From Chryseobacterium pennipullorum (GTDB lineage Bacteria; Bacteroidota; Bacteroidia; Flavobacteriales; Weeksellaceae), in contig NZ_QNVV01000005.1 of assembly GCF_003384725.1 (NCBI RefSeq), positions 1 to 64,000 of the forward strand: a DNA stretch of 64,000 nt. Direction: 5' to 3'. Below are positions 16,552 to 24,830 of the stretch, in pieces. The position numbers and the translations under genes are program-made. The notes under the pieces are model-generated. The model saw only the letters and a program-made list of their open reading frames with translations. It was not told where the DNA came from and made no database searches. Within the stretch, counting starts at the first letter, position 1. The number at the start of each line of letters is the position of its first letter.

Positions 16552-17320
16552 CTTTTTGTTACTTATCGTTTATACCAATACTATTGCACAGGTCAACTGT
16601 AATGCAGTAGAGGGAGAGGATTGCAAAAAAGCTTGTGAGTTGTACAACTGGGCTTCGGACCTGCAGGGCTCCAGAGAGTCTCAGGAAGGGTTTGATAAAG
16701 CTATTGAGCTCTGTCCGGGTTTCTCCAATGCTTATATGGAGAAAGCGGTTCCTTATCTCAAAAACGGAGATTTTGTAACCTGGAAAACTTTAATTGATAA
16801 GGCTGTTGCTGCAGATCCCAGAATGCATCTCGGATATAGAGGATGGTGCAAATTCGAGTTTTTGAGGGACTATAAAGGATCCATCCTGGATCTGGAGGAA
16901 TTAAGAAAATATTATCCTGAAGATTTAGGAAGATCCTTAAACGGAGATTATCACCTGGATGTTGTAAGAGCTATGTCTTACAGCGCATTGGGACAGAAAG
17001 AAAAGGCTACGAAAATTATTGAAACCCTTCTGGTAACCAGAGGATATGTAAAAGGACTTTACGATCATTATCAGCTGGGAGTTACCTATTTTGAGCTGGG
17101 CAAATATGATAAAGCCCTTGAAAATTTTGAAAAACAAAGCAAAGAATACGACTTTGCCGACAATATATACTTTAAAAGTAAAGTTTCTAAGATCAGAAAC
17201 AAAGATTATTTGGATTTAAAAATGTTAGCATTGAAAACCTACGATGAAGGCAAACACATGAAGGATGTTTACACTCATCATTTTAATAAGGTTTACAGAA
17301 AGCAAATGGAAAAGCTGTAG
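16523..17320 (+). CDS. secreted TPR protein
   Basis: A 265-aa protein with an N-terminal signal sequence (MEKFQRYYLSFLLLIVYTNTIAQ) starting at the ATG at 16523; an in-frame TTG at 16517 is less likely. Tetratricopeptide-like helical repeats follow, clearest in the C-terminal part (YQLGVTYFELGKYDKALENF). It overlaps the preceding lipoprotein gene by 29 nt and may act with it at the cell envelope. I recognise no named family. Confidence 0.75.
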   Translation: MEKFQRYYLSFLLLIVYTNTIAQVNCNAVEGEDCKKACELYNWASDLQGSRESQEGFDKAIELCPGFSNAYMEKAVPYLKNGDFVTWKTLIDKAVAADPRMHLGYRGWCKFEFLRDYKGSILDLEELRKYYPEDLGRSLNGDYHLDVVRAMSYSALGQKEKATKIIETLLVTRGYVKGLYDHYQLGVTYFELGKYDKALENFEKQSKEYDFADNIYFKSKVSKIRNKDYLDLKMLALKTYDEGKHMKDVYTHHFNKVYRKQMEKL

Positions 17321-17356
17321 ACCATTAACATTAGATCAATAATCAAAAATTTACTT

Positions 17357-18646
17357 ATGAGCAACGAGTTACAAAACATAAAAAATCGCTTTGGAATTAT
17401 CGGAAACTTTCCGGCCCTCAACAGGGCATTGGAAAAATCAATCCAGGTAGCCCCTACCGATATTTCTGTACTGGTGATTGGAGAAAGTGGGGTGGGAAAA
17501 GAATTTATCCCGAAAATCATCCATTCGGAATCCCGAAGAAAACATCAGCCCTATATTGTCGTCAACTGTGGAGCTATTCCCGAAGGAACGATAGACTCCG
17601 AACTGTTCGGGCACGAAAAAGGAGCCTTTACAGGAGCCACAGCAACCCGAAAAGGGTATTTTGAAGTGGCAGACGGTGGAACTATTTTTCTGGATGAGGT
17701 GGGAGAGCTTCCGTTACAGACACAGGTACGTCTTTTAAGAGTGCTGGAAAGTGGCGAATTTATGAAGGTAGGTTCTTCACAGGTCCAGAAAACCAATGTG
17801 AGAATTGTGGCGGCAACCAATGTCAATATGATGAAAGCTATTCATGACGGAAGATTCAGGGAAGACTTATATTACCGTTTGAATACCGTTCAGATTGATA
17901 TGCCTCCTTTGAGAGAAAGAAAGGGCGATATCCACTTGCTGTTTAGAAAATTCGCGATAGACTTTGCCGAAAAATATAGAATGCCTGAGCTTGAACTTGA
18001 GTCAAGTGCCGTGCATTATATTGAAAACTATTCTTTCCCCGGGAATGTCCGCCAGCTGAGAAACCTGGTTGAGCAAATGACCGTTGTGGAAAGAAACAGA
18101 AACGTTACCGCAGAAAAGCTTGCAGAATATATTCCTATGGAAACCCACCTTCCTATGGTGGTCAATACCCAGAATACACCCAAGCAGAGTGATTTTGGAA
18201 GCGAAAGAGAAATTATGTACAAAATTCTCTTTGATATGAGGAATGATATTAATGATTTAAAATCCTTAACTTCGGAACTGATCAAGAACAGAGGTGCCGG
18301 TGATCTCAGCAGTCATGAAAAAAATCTGATCAACAGAATTTACACTCCTGAAAGCCAGCCGCAGGTAAACTCAGGTTCCCTGCTGTATTTTGAAAATAAT
18401 AATGAAGTGCCTGCCGTTCAGACTCCAACGATTATTTCTAATTCTGATGACCGTTATGAAGATTTTGAAGACATTGAGGTAGAAGAAAACAGACCGGAAT
18501 CTCTTTCTCTTCAGAATAATGAAAAAGATTTGATTATCAAAGCTTTGGAAAAGCATAAAGGCCGCAGAAACAGAGCAGCGGATGAGCTGGGAATATCACA
18601 GCGAACTTTGTACAGAAAAATAAAACAATATAATCTGGAAGATTAG
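17357..18646 (+). CDS. sigma-54-type AAA+ transcriptional regulator
   Basis: A 429-aa enhancer-binding-protein-like regulator. The AAA+ domain occupies roughly residues 10-245 with Walker A GESGVGKE, the sigma-54 contact loop GAFTGA, Walker B GGTIFLDEVGELP and an R-finger region (FREDLYYRLN). A long linker of about 130 residues follows, then a Fis-type HTH (NRAADELGISQRTLYRKIKQ). There is no receiver or sensor domain at the N-terminus, so activity is set by another input, perhaps through the linker. The downstream genes lptE and an acidic TPR protein are close (55 nt, then 1 nt) and probably co-transcribed. Confidence 0.92.
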   Translation: MSNELQNIKNRFGIIGNFPALNRALEKSIQVAPTDISVLVIGESGVGKEFIPKIIHSESRRKHQPYIVVNCGAIPEGTIDSELFGHEKGAFTGATATRKGYFEVADGGTIFLDEVGELPLQTQVRLLRVLESGEFMKVGSSQVQKTNVRIVAATNVNMMKAIHDGRFREDLYYRLNTVQIDMPPLRERKGDIHLLFRKFAIDFAEKYRMPELELESSAVHYIENYSFPGNVRQLRNLVEQMTVVERNRNVTAEKLAEYIPMETHLPMVVNTQNTPKQSDFGSEREIMYKILFDMRNDINDLKSLTSELIKNRGAGDLSSHEKNLINRIYTPESQPQVNSGSLLYFENNNEVPAVQTPTIISNSDDRYEDFEDIEVEENRPESLSLQNNEKDLIIKALEKHKGRRNRAADELGISQRTLYRKIKQYNLED

Positions 18647-18701
18647 AATCCGGATCTTCCACAGAAGATGTGGGGATGTAATCCTATGAAATACATAAAA
18701 A

Positions 18702-19253
18702 ATGAATTGTAAGATCAAAAATATTAGTCTGAAACAGCCATTATGGGTAGGAGTGCTTTTTATCCTGCTGGGAGTATTACACTCGTGCTACAGCTTTACC
18801 GGATCATCACTTACCGATGAAAAAACGGTTCAGATTAATGAGTTCCCAAACAATGCTGCTCTGGTAAACCCTGCCCTGTCGCAGCAGTTTTCAACAGACA
18901 TACAGAACAGATTTCTACAAAGAACTACACTGAAGGGAACTAAAGAAAATCCTGATATTCTGATAGAAGGAGAAATCACAGATTACAGCATTACTCCTAC
19001 TACAATCAGCTCCAATACACAGACTAACCCATCAGGAGGTGTGATACAGCAGGCCCAGAACAAACTTACCATTACTGTGAAGGTACATTATGAAAATAAG
19101 ATACATCCGGATTCAAGTTTTGACAGGACCTATAGTGACGAAGCTGCTTTTAACAGCAACCTATCACAAAGTGACATCGAAAGCTCACAAGTGAAAATTG
19201 TAACCGAGAGAATTATTAATAAGATATTTAACGATATTGTAGCGAATTGGTAA
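18702..19253 (+). CDS. lptE: LPS-assembly lipoprotein LptE
   Basis: A 183-aa lipoprotein (LHSCYSFTGSS after a hydrophobic segment) with the compact alpha-beta layout of Bacteroidetes LptE: VQINEFPNNA, LSQQFSTDIQNRFLQRTTL, then NPDILIEGEITDYSI and a final helix VTERIINKIFNDIVANW. LptE plugs the LptD barrel in the outer membrane and helps deliver lipopolysaccharide to the surface. It lies directly after the sigma-54-type regulator and 1 nt before the next gene, a gene order I associate with Flavobacteriia. Confidence 0.88.
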   Translation: MNCKIKNISLKQPLWVGVLFILLGVLHSCYSFTGSSLTDEKTVQINEFPNNAALVNPALSQQFSTDIQNRFLQRTTLKGTKENPDILIEGEITDYSITPTTISSNTQTNPSGGVIQQAQNKLTITVKVHYENKIHPDSSFDRTYSDEAAFNSNLSQSDIESSQVKIVTERIINKIFNDIVANW

Positions 19254-19254
19254 G

Positions 19255-21312
19255 ATGAATCCAAGAGTTTTAGAATTAATAAAAGATCCGAAGAATATTA
19301 AGGTAGAAGACCTCAGTCTTTTACAGGAAGAGATTCAGACTTTTCCTTATATCCAGAATATAAGGGCACTTCATCTGTATGGGGTACACCTGTATCAGAA
19401 AGAGAATTATCAGAAAGAGCTTTCTACGACTGCAGCTTATACTACTGATAAAAAGATTCTTTACCAGCTGATTAACGGAAAGATCAGACAGGAAACAAAG
19501 CCTGTGATTGCTGAGAATAAAGAAACGCCGGCAAAAGCTGCGGAAAAAACAATTCTCCATCCATATAAAGGAAAAGGGTTCCCAATCAGAAGAGAGGAAG
19601 GACAACTATCTCCTTCTGAAAAAACTAACGAAGACATGCCGGAAAGCTGTTCTTTGCTCCCATCTCAGGATAGTACTCCTATTTACGTGAATGGCGAAAG
19701 GAACAGAATCCTCTTTGAAGGGGAAGAAAATTTCCTTGAAGAACACAATGCTGAAACCATCGACCTGGAATCTACAATGGAGTCAGGGACCCTGGTTGTC
19801 CAAAAGTCTGAACCTGCAATACAACCTGCTCAGGAAGATACAGAACCGGTATATTCTGAAGAAAATGAAAATACAGGAGAGAATTTTACTCCTGAAACTG
19901 TTATTGATGAAGAGCAAATCTCTTCAGAAGAACAAGAGGAAAAAATTACTGACGAAGAAAATATAAGTTTCCAGGAAACAGAACCTTTCCTGCCGGAAGT
20001 TAATATAGAAGTAGAAGAGAACGTAGGTGAAACGCCGGATGATCCTGCAAAATCTGTTGAAAATCAAGTTTCTGAGTCTGCTGAAGAACATGCCGCTGAA
20101 CATTCCGATGCAGAAGTAAGTTTCCATGGAATGGAAGCGTTTTTACCGGAAATAAAGATTCAGGCGAATAGTGAAGACCTTACCCAGGAAGCAGAAATTT
20201 CCCAACCTCATGTAAATAAGCATGAAGAAGAAATGAGACGTCTTATTGAGGAGGTTGAGAAAAAAATGAAGGCTAAAGGGGCTCCGCAAGAAGAAAAAGA
20301 AGAACCGGAGGTCATTGATGATCATAAAATTAGTTTTGCAGAGACCCAAAACTTCCATTTCTGGTCTACCGGTCAGGAATCTGAGCCCGGAAATGTAAAA
20401 GAAGAAGCAATACAGGAAAAGGAAATACAGATAGATGATCCTGTAAATGAAGAAGCAACAAAAGAAGAGATCAGCGAAGAGGTAGTGGAAGAAAAAGCTC
20501 CTGAAGAACAGGGAGCCTGGAAGCCCATGAGTGTTGAATCTCATAAACCGGATTCTCTCATCAGCAAATCATCTCAAACTCCTGTATCTGAAACGAAGGT
20601 TCCCGTACAGAAGGAAAGCCTTGTGGCTCCGGAAAAAAAGGACTCCGAAATGAATAATTCAGAACCTGCTGACGGACCTGAAAATGCTCATGTAGAAGAA
20701 TCTCCAAACAATATTGCAGTTGCTGAAGTTGAACATAATGAAATGGAAGAAGACCAACCGGAGCAAAATCCAGATGAGCATACATCCGCCTCTGAGCCTG
20801 CAACAACAAAAGACGAAGAAGTTCCGGTAATGAATGTTTCATTCTTTGGTTCAGATATTTCAACCCTGAAGGTTGAAGAAAAGCAGAAAGAGAGTAAAGA
20901 AGAACCTGTAGATATAGAAACAGTACAGGAGGTCACCATGAAGAATACGCAATCCCCGGCGGACAGTAACGTCCCAGGCTTTATCAATACCTGGCAAAGC
21001 TGGCTTAAAATCGACAGGACAGAAGAAGTTGAAAAGGAAAAATCCGAAATTAAAGAAAAGGCAATTGAAACCTTTATCGAAAAAAATCCAAGAATCAGTC
21101 AACTGAAGGAAGAAAGTTCCTATGTCGTGAAAGAAAAGAATGACGACATTTCACACCTGATGACCGAGACGCTGGCCAATCTTTATTTCGAACAGAAACT
21201 CTATACTAAAGCCATTAAGGCATTTGAAATACTGAGTAGGAAAAATCCTGAAAAGAAAGAATACTTTGAATCCAGAATTCAGGAAATAAAAGATTTCAGA
21301 AGTAAAAACTAA
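19255..21312 (+). CDS. acidic motif-repeat protein with C-terminal TPR
   Basis: A 685-aa protein that begins with an ordered N-terminus (residues 1-75), then about 500 residues of Glu/Pro/Ser-rich low-complexity sequence expected to be disordered, and ends in a TPR-like helical pair (ETLANLYFEQKLYTKAIKAF). Within the acidic part a short motif recurs: ISFQETEPFLPEVNI near residue 236, VSFHGMEAFLPEIKI near 287, ISFAETQNFHFW near 358 and VSFFGSDISTLKV near 527. No signal peptide, so cytoplasmic. It follows lptE with 1-nt spacing. I do not recognise the family by name; the repeats look like docking motifs for a partner. Confidence 0.8.
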   Translation: MNPRVLELIKDPKNIKVEDLSLLQEEIQTFPYIQNIRALHLYGVHLYQKENYQKELSTTAAYTTDKKILYQLINGKIRQETKPVIAENKETPAKAAEKTILHPYKGKGFPIRREEGQLSPSEKTNEDMPESCSLLPSQDSTPIYVNGERNRILFEGEENFLEEHNAETIDLESTMESGTLVVQKSEPAIQPAQEDTEPVYSEENENTGENFTPETVIDEEQISSEEQEEKITDEENISFQETEPFLPEVNIEVEENVGETPDDPAKSVENQVSESAEEHAAEHSDAEVSFHGMEAFLPEIKIQANSEDLTQEAEISQPHVNKHEEEMRRLIEEVEKKMKAKGAPQEEKEEPEVIDDHKISFAETQNFHFWSTGQESEPGNVKEEAIQEKEIQIDDPVNEEATKEEISEEVVEEKAPEEQGAWKPMSVESHKPDSLISKSSQTPVSETKVPVQKESLVAPEKKDSEMNNSEPADGPENAHVEESPNNIAVAEVEHNEMEEDQPEQNPDEHTSASEPATTKDEEVPVMNVSFFGSDISTLKVEEKQKESKEEPVDIETVQEVTMKNTQSPADSNVPGFINTWQSWLKIDRTEEVEKEKSEIKEKAIETFIEKNPRISQLKEESSYVVKEKNDDISHLMTETLANLYFEQKLYTKAIKAFEILSRKNPEKKEYFESRIQEIKDFRSKN

Positions 21313-21348
21313 AAAAAGGTACAGCTTTATGACGCTGTACCTTTTTTT
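21311..21348. terminator. bidirectional terminator
   Basis: AAAAAAAGGTACAGC / GCTGTACCTTTTTTT, a perfect 15-bp stem with an 8-nt loop between two convergent genes. Confidence 0.9.
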
Positions 21349-21355
21349 ATCAATT

Positions 21356-21955
21356 TTAGGGGACATTTTTGCTGCCCCGCAATTTTTTCCAGGCTTTCCG
21401 TCCGTAGATAACCACTACAAATACTAAGATAATTGCCAGAATAGCGGCAATGATCGGTGCTGCCATCGCCAGAACAGACATAATGCCTGCACCAGCTGTT
21501 TCGGTAGAGCCTACCACAGAATTTCCCAACCCACCGGTTGTTGCTGTAGACGCAGCCCGTATTCCGGCGAATCCGGAACTTATTGTTGCTGCAGTACCTC
21601 CACCTGCAACCAGAGCCAATGCCCACTGCGGGAAAGTACCCAGATCTGCAAACTGGCTGGCAAATAATATAGAACCTGCTACCGTTGCCATAGGAATGGA
21701 TAATGTATCCAGCAGATGATCTATAAAAGGGATATAATAGGCCAGGATTTCAGCTATGGTAGCAATTCCTGTAGTAATAAGCGTGGGCATGCCCGCCAGC
21801 CATTCAAACTGCTCATTCATTGGGATCCAGTGAAAATATGACGCCAGGCTTACCATAAACATCGGAAGAAATACTCTGAAACCGGTAGCCGCGGCCAAAC
21901 CGATACCAATGAATGCGCTTAGGACGTAGGAAAGGTAGGGAACATGATCTAACAT
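21356..21955 (-). CDS. DUF4126 family membrane protein
   Basis: A 199-aa integral membrane protein with about five hydrophobic segments. Glycine/alanine-rich helices (AFIGIGLAAATGFRVFLPMF, FASQFADLG, LALVAGGGTAATIS, GAGIMSVLAMAAPIIAAIL) and a basic tail (YGRKAWKKLRGSKNVP) fit the DUF4126 family, whose function is unknown. Monocistronic. The 225-nt gap upstream, to rnpA, is AT-rich and shows no clear feature. Confidence 0.85.
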   Translation of the reverse strand: MLDHVPYLSYVLSAFIGIGLAAATGFRVFLPMFMVSLASYFHWIPMNEQFEWLAGMPTLITTGIATIAEILAYYIPFIDHLLDTLSIPMATVAGSILFASQFADLGTFPQWALALVAGGGTAATISSGFAGIRAASTATTGGLGNSVVGSTETAGAGIMSVLAMAAPIIAAILAIILVFVVVIYGRKAWKKLRGSKNVP

Positions 21956-22180
21956 ATTAATTTTCAGATTTTTTGTTTTTCCTAAAATTACAAAAACTAT
22001 CTGAAATGAAAAGTATGGTTGATTTTTGAACCTCTGGATACGAGTTTCTAACTGTAGAAAAAAAATGCCTACGTAATAATCAGCATAAATTTGTATGATT
22101 CGTGGGAAAATAAAAAATCTGCATGGTTAGCATAATCCGTGAGATAAAATACATCACAGATCTCCTATTCTAACGAGAAA

Positions 22181-22552
22181 TTATTTTTTCTGTGCTTCAC
22201 AAAGCTTTATAAACTGAGCCTCCACATCCTGAAACTTTGGTGGCATTTCAGAAGAAACCCAAAATAACATAGCCATTGTTTTTTCTCCGAAAGCCTGCTG
22301 AAATAATTCCTTATTCAGACGGTAACATTCTCTCAGCAGTCTTTTGATACGATTTCTGTGGACCGCTTTTTTAAAATATCTCTTAGAAACAGAAACTCCA
22401 AATCTCGCAGATTCTATAGAAAGGGAGGGCTTATCTTTCAAAATGATGATTCTCAGATTGCCATTGGATCTCCATTTGCCTTTGTCAAAAAGCAAACTGA
22501 TTTCCGCGTTTTTTTTGAGCTTTTCCGCCCGGGGATATTGAGAATTTGTCAT
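22181..22552 (-). CDS. rnpA: ribonuclease P protein component
   Basis: A 123-aa basic protein that assists the RNase P RNA in 5' maturation of tRNAs. The family signature RFGVSVSKRYFKKAVHRNRIKRLLRE lies at its usual place (here residues 48-73). The rpmH gene that usually precedes rnpA in bacteria is not next to it, and the RNase P RNA gene is not in the window. Confidence 0.94.
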   Translation of the reverse strand: MTNSQYPRAEKLKKNAEISLLFDKGKWRSNGNLRIIILKDKPSLSIESARFGVSVSKRYFKKAVHRNRIKRLLRECYRLNKELFQQAFGEKTMAMLFWVSSEMPPKFQDVEAQFIKLCEAQKK

Positions 22553-22656
22553 TTACGAAGTATACATATGGGGTTTTTATTTTTTTTCGCAGTTCAGAAA
22601 CTCCTAAAGTAATACATGAATTGTTTTGTAAATCTGCGAAATGGGGTAAGTATATT

Positions 22657-23382
22657 TTAGTCCTGATCTAATAAATGGTTAATCACTTCTGAAGCGGTGT
22701 ACAAACCAAAAATGGCTGGCATATAGCTTATTGTTCCATAAAAAGATCTTTTATAATTGGTGCCGTCAGTCATTTTCAAGCTTTCTTCATCCTGGATGTC
22801 ATTGGCAAAAACACAACGCACTCCTTTGTCAATTTTTACTTTTTTGAGTCTTTTTCTTACCTGTCTTGCGAGGTGGCAATGTTCGGTTTTGCTGATATCT
22901 CTAACCAATACTTTGCTTGGATCGGTTTTTCCGCCGGCTCCCATTGAGCTTACAATTTTTATTCTTCTTCTTTTGGCAGCAATAATCAAACAAAGTTTTG
23001 GAGTAACACTGTCAATACAGTCCAAAACATAATCAAATTTGGCAGAATCTAAAACCTCCTCCATTCTTTCAGGGTTTAGAAACTCATTGATTTTGCTTAA
23101 ATTAAGCGCTGGATTAATATCAAGAAGCCTTTCTGCAACAACTTCTACTTTGTGTTTTCCAATGGTGGAATGTAAAGCAGGAAGCTGTCTGTTGATATTT
23201 GTAATATCTACGGTATCACCATCCACAATGGTCATGTTTCCTATTCCTGCTCTCGCAAGGAACTCAGCGGCAAAAGAACCTACTCCGCCCAGGCCTACAA
23301 CAAGCACATTCGCTTGGTTCAGCTTTTCCAATCCATCTTCCTTTATCAAAAGTTCAGTTCTTTCCAGCCAGTGTTTATCCAT
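22657..23382 (-). CDS. tcdA: tRNA threonylcarbamoyladenosine dehydratase
   Basis: A 241-aa E1-like ThiF-family enzyme. The nucleotide-binding loop VVGLGGVGSFAAEFLARAGIG, the DGDTVDITNINRQ segment and the Arg/Asp residues of the adenylation site are present. TcdA cyclises t6A37 of ANN-decoding tRNAs to ct6A. Length and sequence fit TcdA better than MoeB or ThiF, because the zinc-binding cysteines of those enzymes are missing. The start overlaps the 3' end of the TatD-like gene by 8 nt, so the two form one operon. Confidence 0.92.
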   Translation of the reverse strand: MDKHWLERTELLIKEDGLEKLNQANVLVVGLGGVGSFAAEFLARAGIGNMTIVDGDTVDITNINRQLPALHSTIGKHKVEVVAERLLDINPALNLSKINEFLNPERMEEVLDSAKFDYVLDCIDSVTPKLCLIIAAKRRRIKIVSSMGAGGKTDPSKVLVRDISKTEHCHLARQVRKRLKKVKIDKGVRCVFANDIQDEESLKMTDGTNYKRSFYGTISYMPAIFGLYTASEVINHLLDQD

Positions 23383-24001
23383 TTTTTATTGTATATAAAT
23401 TTTCTAAAATTTGTTCATTGAGTTGTTCCAGAGAAATTCCTTTTAATTCTGAAACTTTCAGATAGAGTTCTTCAATCTTAAAATCCTCATTGTCCGTTTC
23501 TAAAAAGATTTTGCCTATTGGGGTCGTTTTCACAATATCCTGCAAAGATAAATTATACAAAACAGCTTTTCCAAAACTCAGATAAAAATTATGGGTAAGA
23601 AGATCTTCTGCAACCTGTCTTTTTTTATTGAAACCATGGATCACCATGGCCTGTTCAGCCTTCTTTTTAAAAGAGATAACCTCATAAAACTTTCGTACAC
23701 AATGCACGATAATAGGTTTTTTTACCTCGTTGGCGATTATGATCTGCCGTAAAAATACTTCTTCCTGAATTTTATGATCAGCGGCCACCAAAGAATCCAG
23801 GCCACATTCACCAATGGCAAAACAGTTTTGAAATATCATCTGTTCCATCCAGTTAAATTGCTCTTCTATATTTTTAGGATCAATATCTTGAGGATGGATG
23901 CCGATGGAATACGGGAAATCCGGTGGAATACGTTCAATATCCAAATTGTAAATTCCGTTCGGGACCGATTTTTTATGATGGTGAAAATCAAAAAATTCCA
24001 T
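23375..24001 (-). CDS. TatD-family metal-dependent hydrolase
   Basis: A 208-aa protein started at the ATG at 24001; an in-frame TTG at 24007 is less likely. Metal-binding signatures of the TatD group are visible: FHHH near the N-terminus, IGECGLD, IIVHCVR and the terminal ETDNED. It is shorter than the usual 255-265 aa of TatD DNases and lacks part of the N-terminal region, so substrate preference may differ. The gene is first in an operon with tcdA. The palindrome at 24041-24054 lies about 40 nt upstream, between this gene and the divergent TetR gene, and may control both. Confidence 0.85.
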   Translation of the reverse strand: MEFFDFHHHKKSVPNGIYNLDIERIPPDFPYSIGIHPQDIDPKNIEEQFNWMEQMIFQNCFAIGECGLDSLVAADHKIQEEVFLRQIIIANEVKKPIIVHCVRKFYEVISFKKKAEQAMVIHGFNKKRQVAEDLLTHNFYLSFGKAVLYNLSLQDIVKTTPIGKIFLETDNEDFKIEELYLKVSELKGISLEQLNEQILENLYTIKNG

Positions 24002-24040
24002 TTTCAAAAATACGATTATTTGGAATTAACGTAAAATTAT

Positions 24041-24054
24041 TAAACAAACGTTTA
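24041..24054. promoter_or_regulatory. palindromic operator candidate TAAAC-N4-GTTTA
   Basis: TAAAC-AAAC-GTTTA in the 96-nt divergent promoter region between the TatD-like and TetR genes. It overlaps the expected -33 position of the tetR promoter (TAACTTTA at 24075-24082) and has the same half-sites as the palindrome at 7053-7068. The size and place suit autoregulation by the TetR protein. Confidence 0.6.
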
Positions 24055-24097
24055 TAAATGTGTTAAAAATTTCTTAACTTTACTCAAAGTACACTTC

Positions 24098-24727
24098 ATG
24101 AAAAAAAAATTTACCGAAAAACAGATTCATATCCTGGATATTGCGGAAGAGCTGATCGCGAAAAAAGGCTATGAGGGAACTTCTGTAAGAGATATTTGCT
24201 CCAAAGCCAATATCAACGTCGCCATGATTTCCTATTATTTTGGTTCCAAAGAAAAAATGATGTCTTATCTGTATCAGTACCGGGTATTGAAGACCAGGGA
24301 GAATTTTTCAGAATTTGCAGATACCATTAAAGAAGGGAAACCTGAAATGCAGATGCGCGAAATGATTAAATATATTGTTTCACAGCTGTTCAAATACAAC
24401 TATTTTCATGGCTTTGTCACTCAGGAATTACGCCATACGGAAAACCTGAAAGATGAGTTGCTGGATTTTTACCAGCTGTTTGTAAAAAAACTGGATGAAG
24501 TCATTAAAAAGGGTGTGGCATCTGGCGTTTTTACCTTTACTCCGAAACCTGAAGATATCCTTACCATGATTATCGGGTCTACTTTATTTGTGATCAGGAA
24601 TAAGAATTTCTATGAGCTGTATGTTCCGAGCAAAAACGAAGAAGCGTATAGCAAAGAAGCCGAAAAAAAAGTAAGAATGAATCTTTTACTAAGTGTTTTT
24701 GCTATTTTGGGATACGCTGCAGACTAA
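24098..24727 (+). CDS. TetR-family transcriptional regulator
   Basis: A 209-aa one-component repressor. The N-terminal HTH reads GTSVRDICSKANINVAMISYYFGSKEKMM (residues 28-56), the standard TetR DNA-binding region; the remaining helices form the ligand pocket and dimer interface and are not diagnostic. A perfect palindrome lies in its promoter and a second one in front of the persulfide dioxygenase operon, which gives two candidate targets. The divergent TatD-tcdA operon is a third. The ligand is unknown. Confidence 0.93.
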   Translation: MKKKFTEKQIHILDIAEELIAKKGYEGTSVRDICSKANINVAMISYYFGSKEKMMSYLYQYRVLKTRENFSEFADTIKEGKPEMQMREMIKYIVSQLFKYNYFHGFVTQELRHTENLKDELLDFYQLFVKKLDEVIKKGVASGVFTFTPKPEDILTMIIGSTLFVIRNKNFYELYVPSKNEEAYSKEAEKKVRMNLLLSVFAILGYAAD

Positions 24728-24774
24728 AATTACGTTAAATATTCATAAAAAAAAATCTATTGACAAAAAAGTTA

Positions 24775-24782
24775 TATTTTTG
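24775..24782 (+). promoter_or_regulatory. bamD promoter -7 element
   Basis: TATTTTTG 49 nt upstream of the bamD start codon, matching TAnnTTTG. A TTGAC lies upstream but only 12 nt away, so the -33 element is uncertain. Confidence 0.45.
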
Positions 24783-24830
24783 CAAATTAGTAAATCGGCT
24801 GTGTAATCCGAAAACTGTTGAATTTTTTAT

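Noticed and set aside
21956-22180. Possible degraded copy of the CCCACAGAT repeat (aatccgtgag, cacagatct)
   Set aside because: The match is too loose and no second arm was found.
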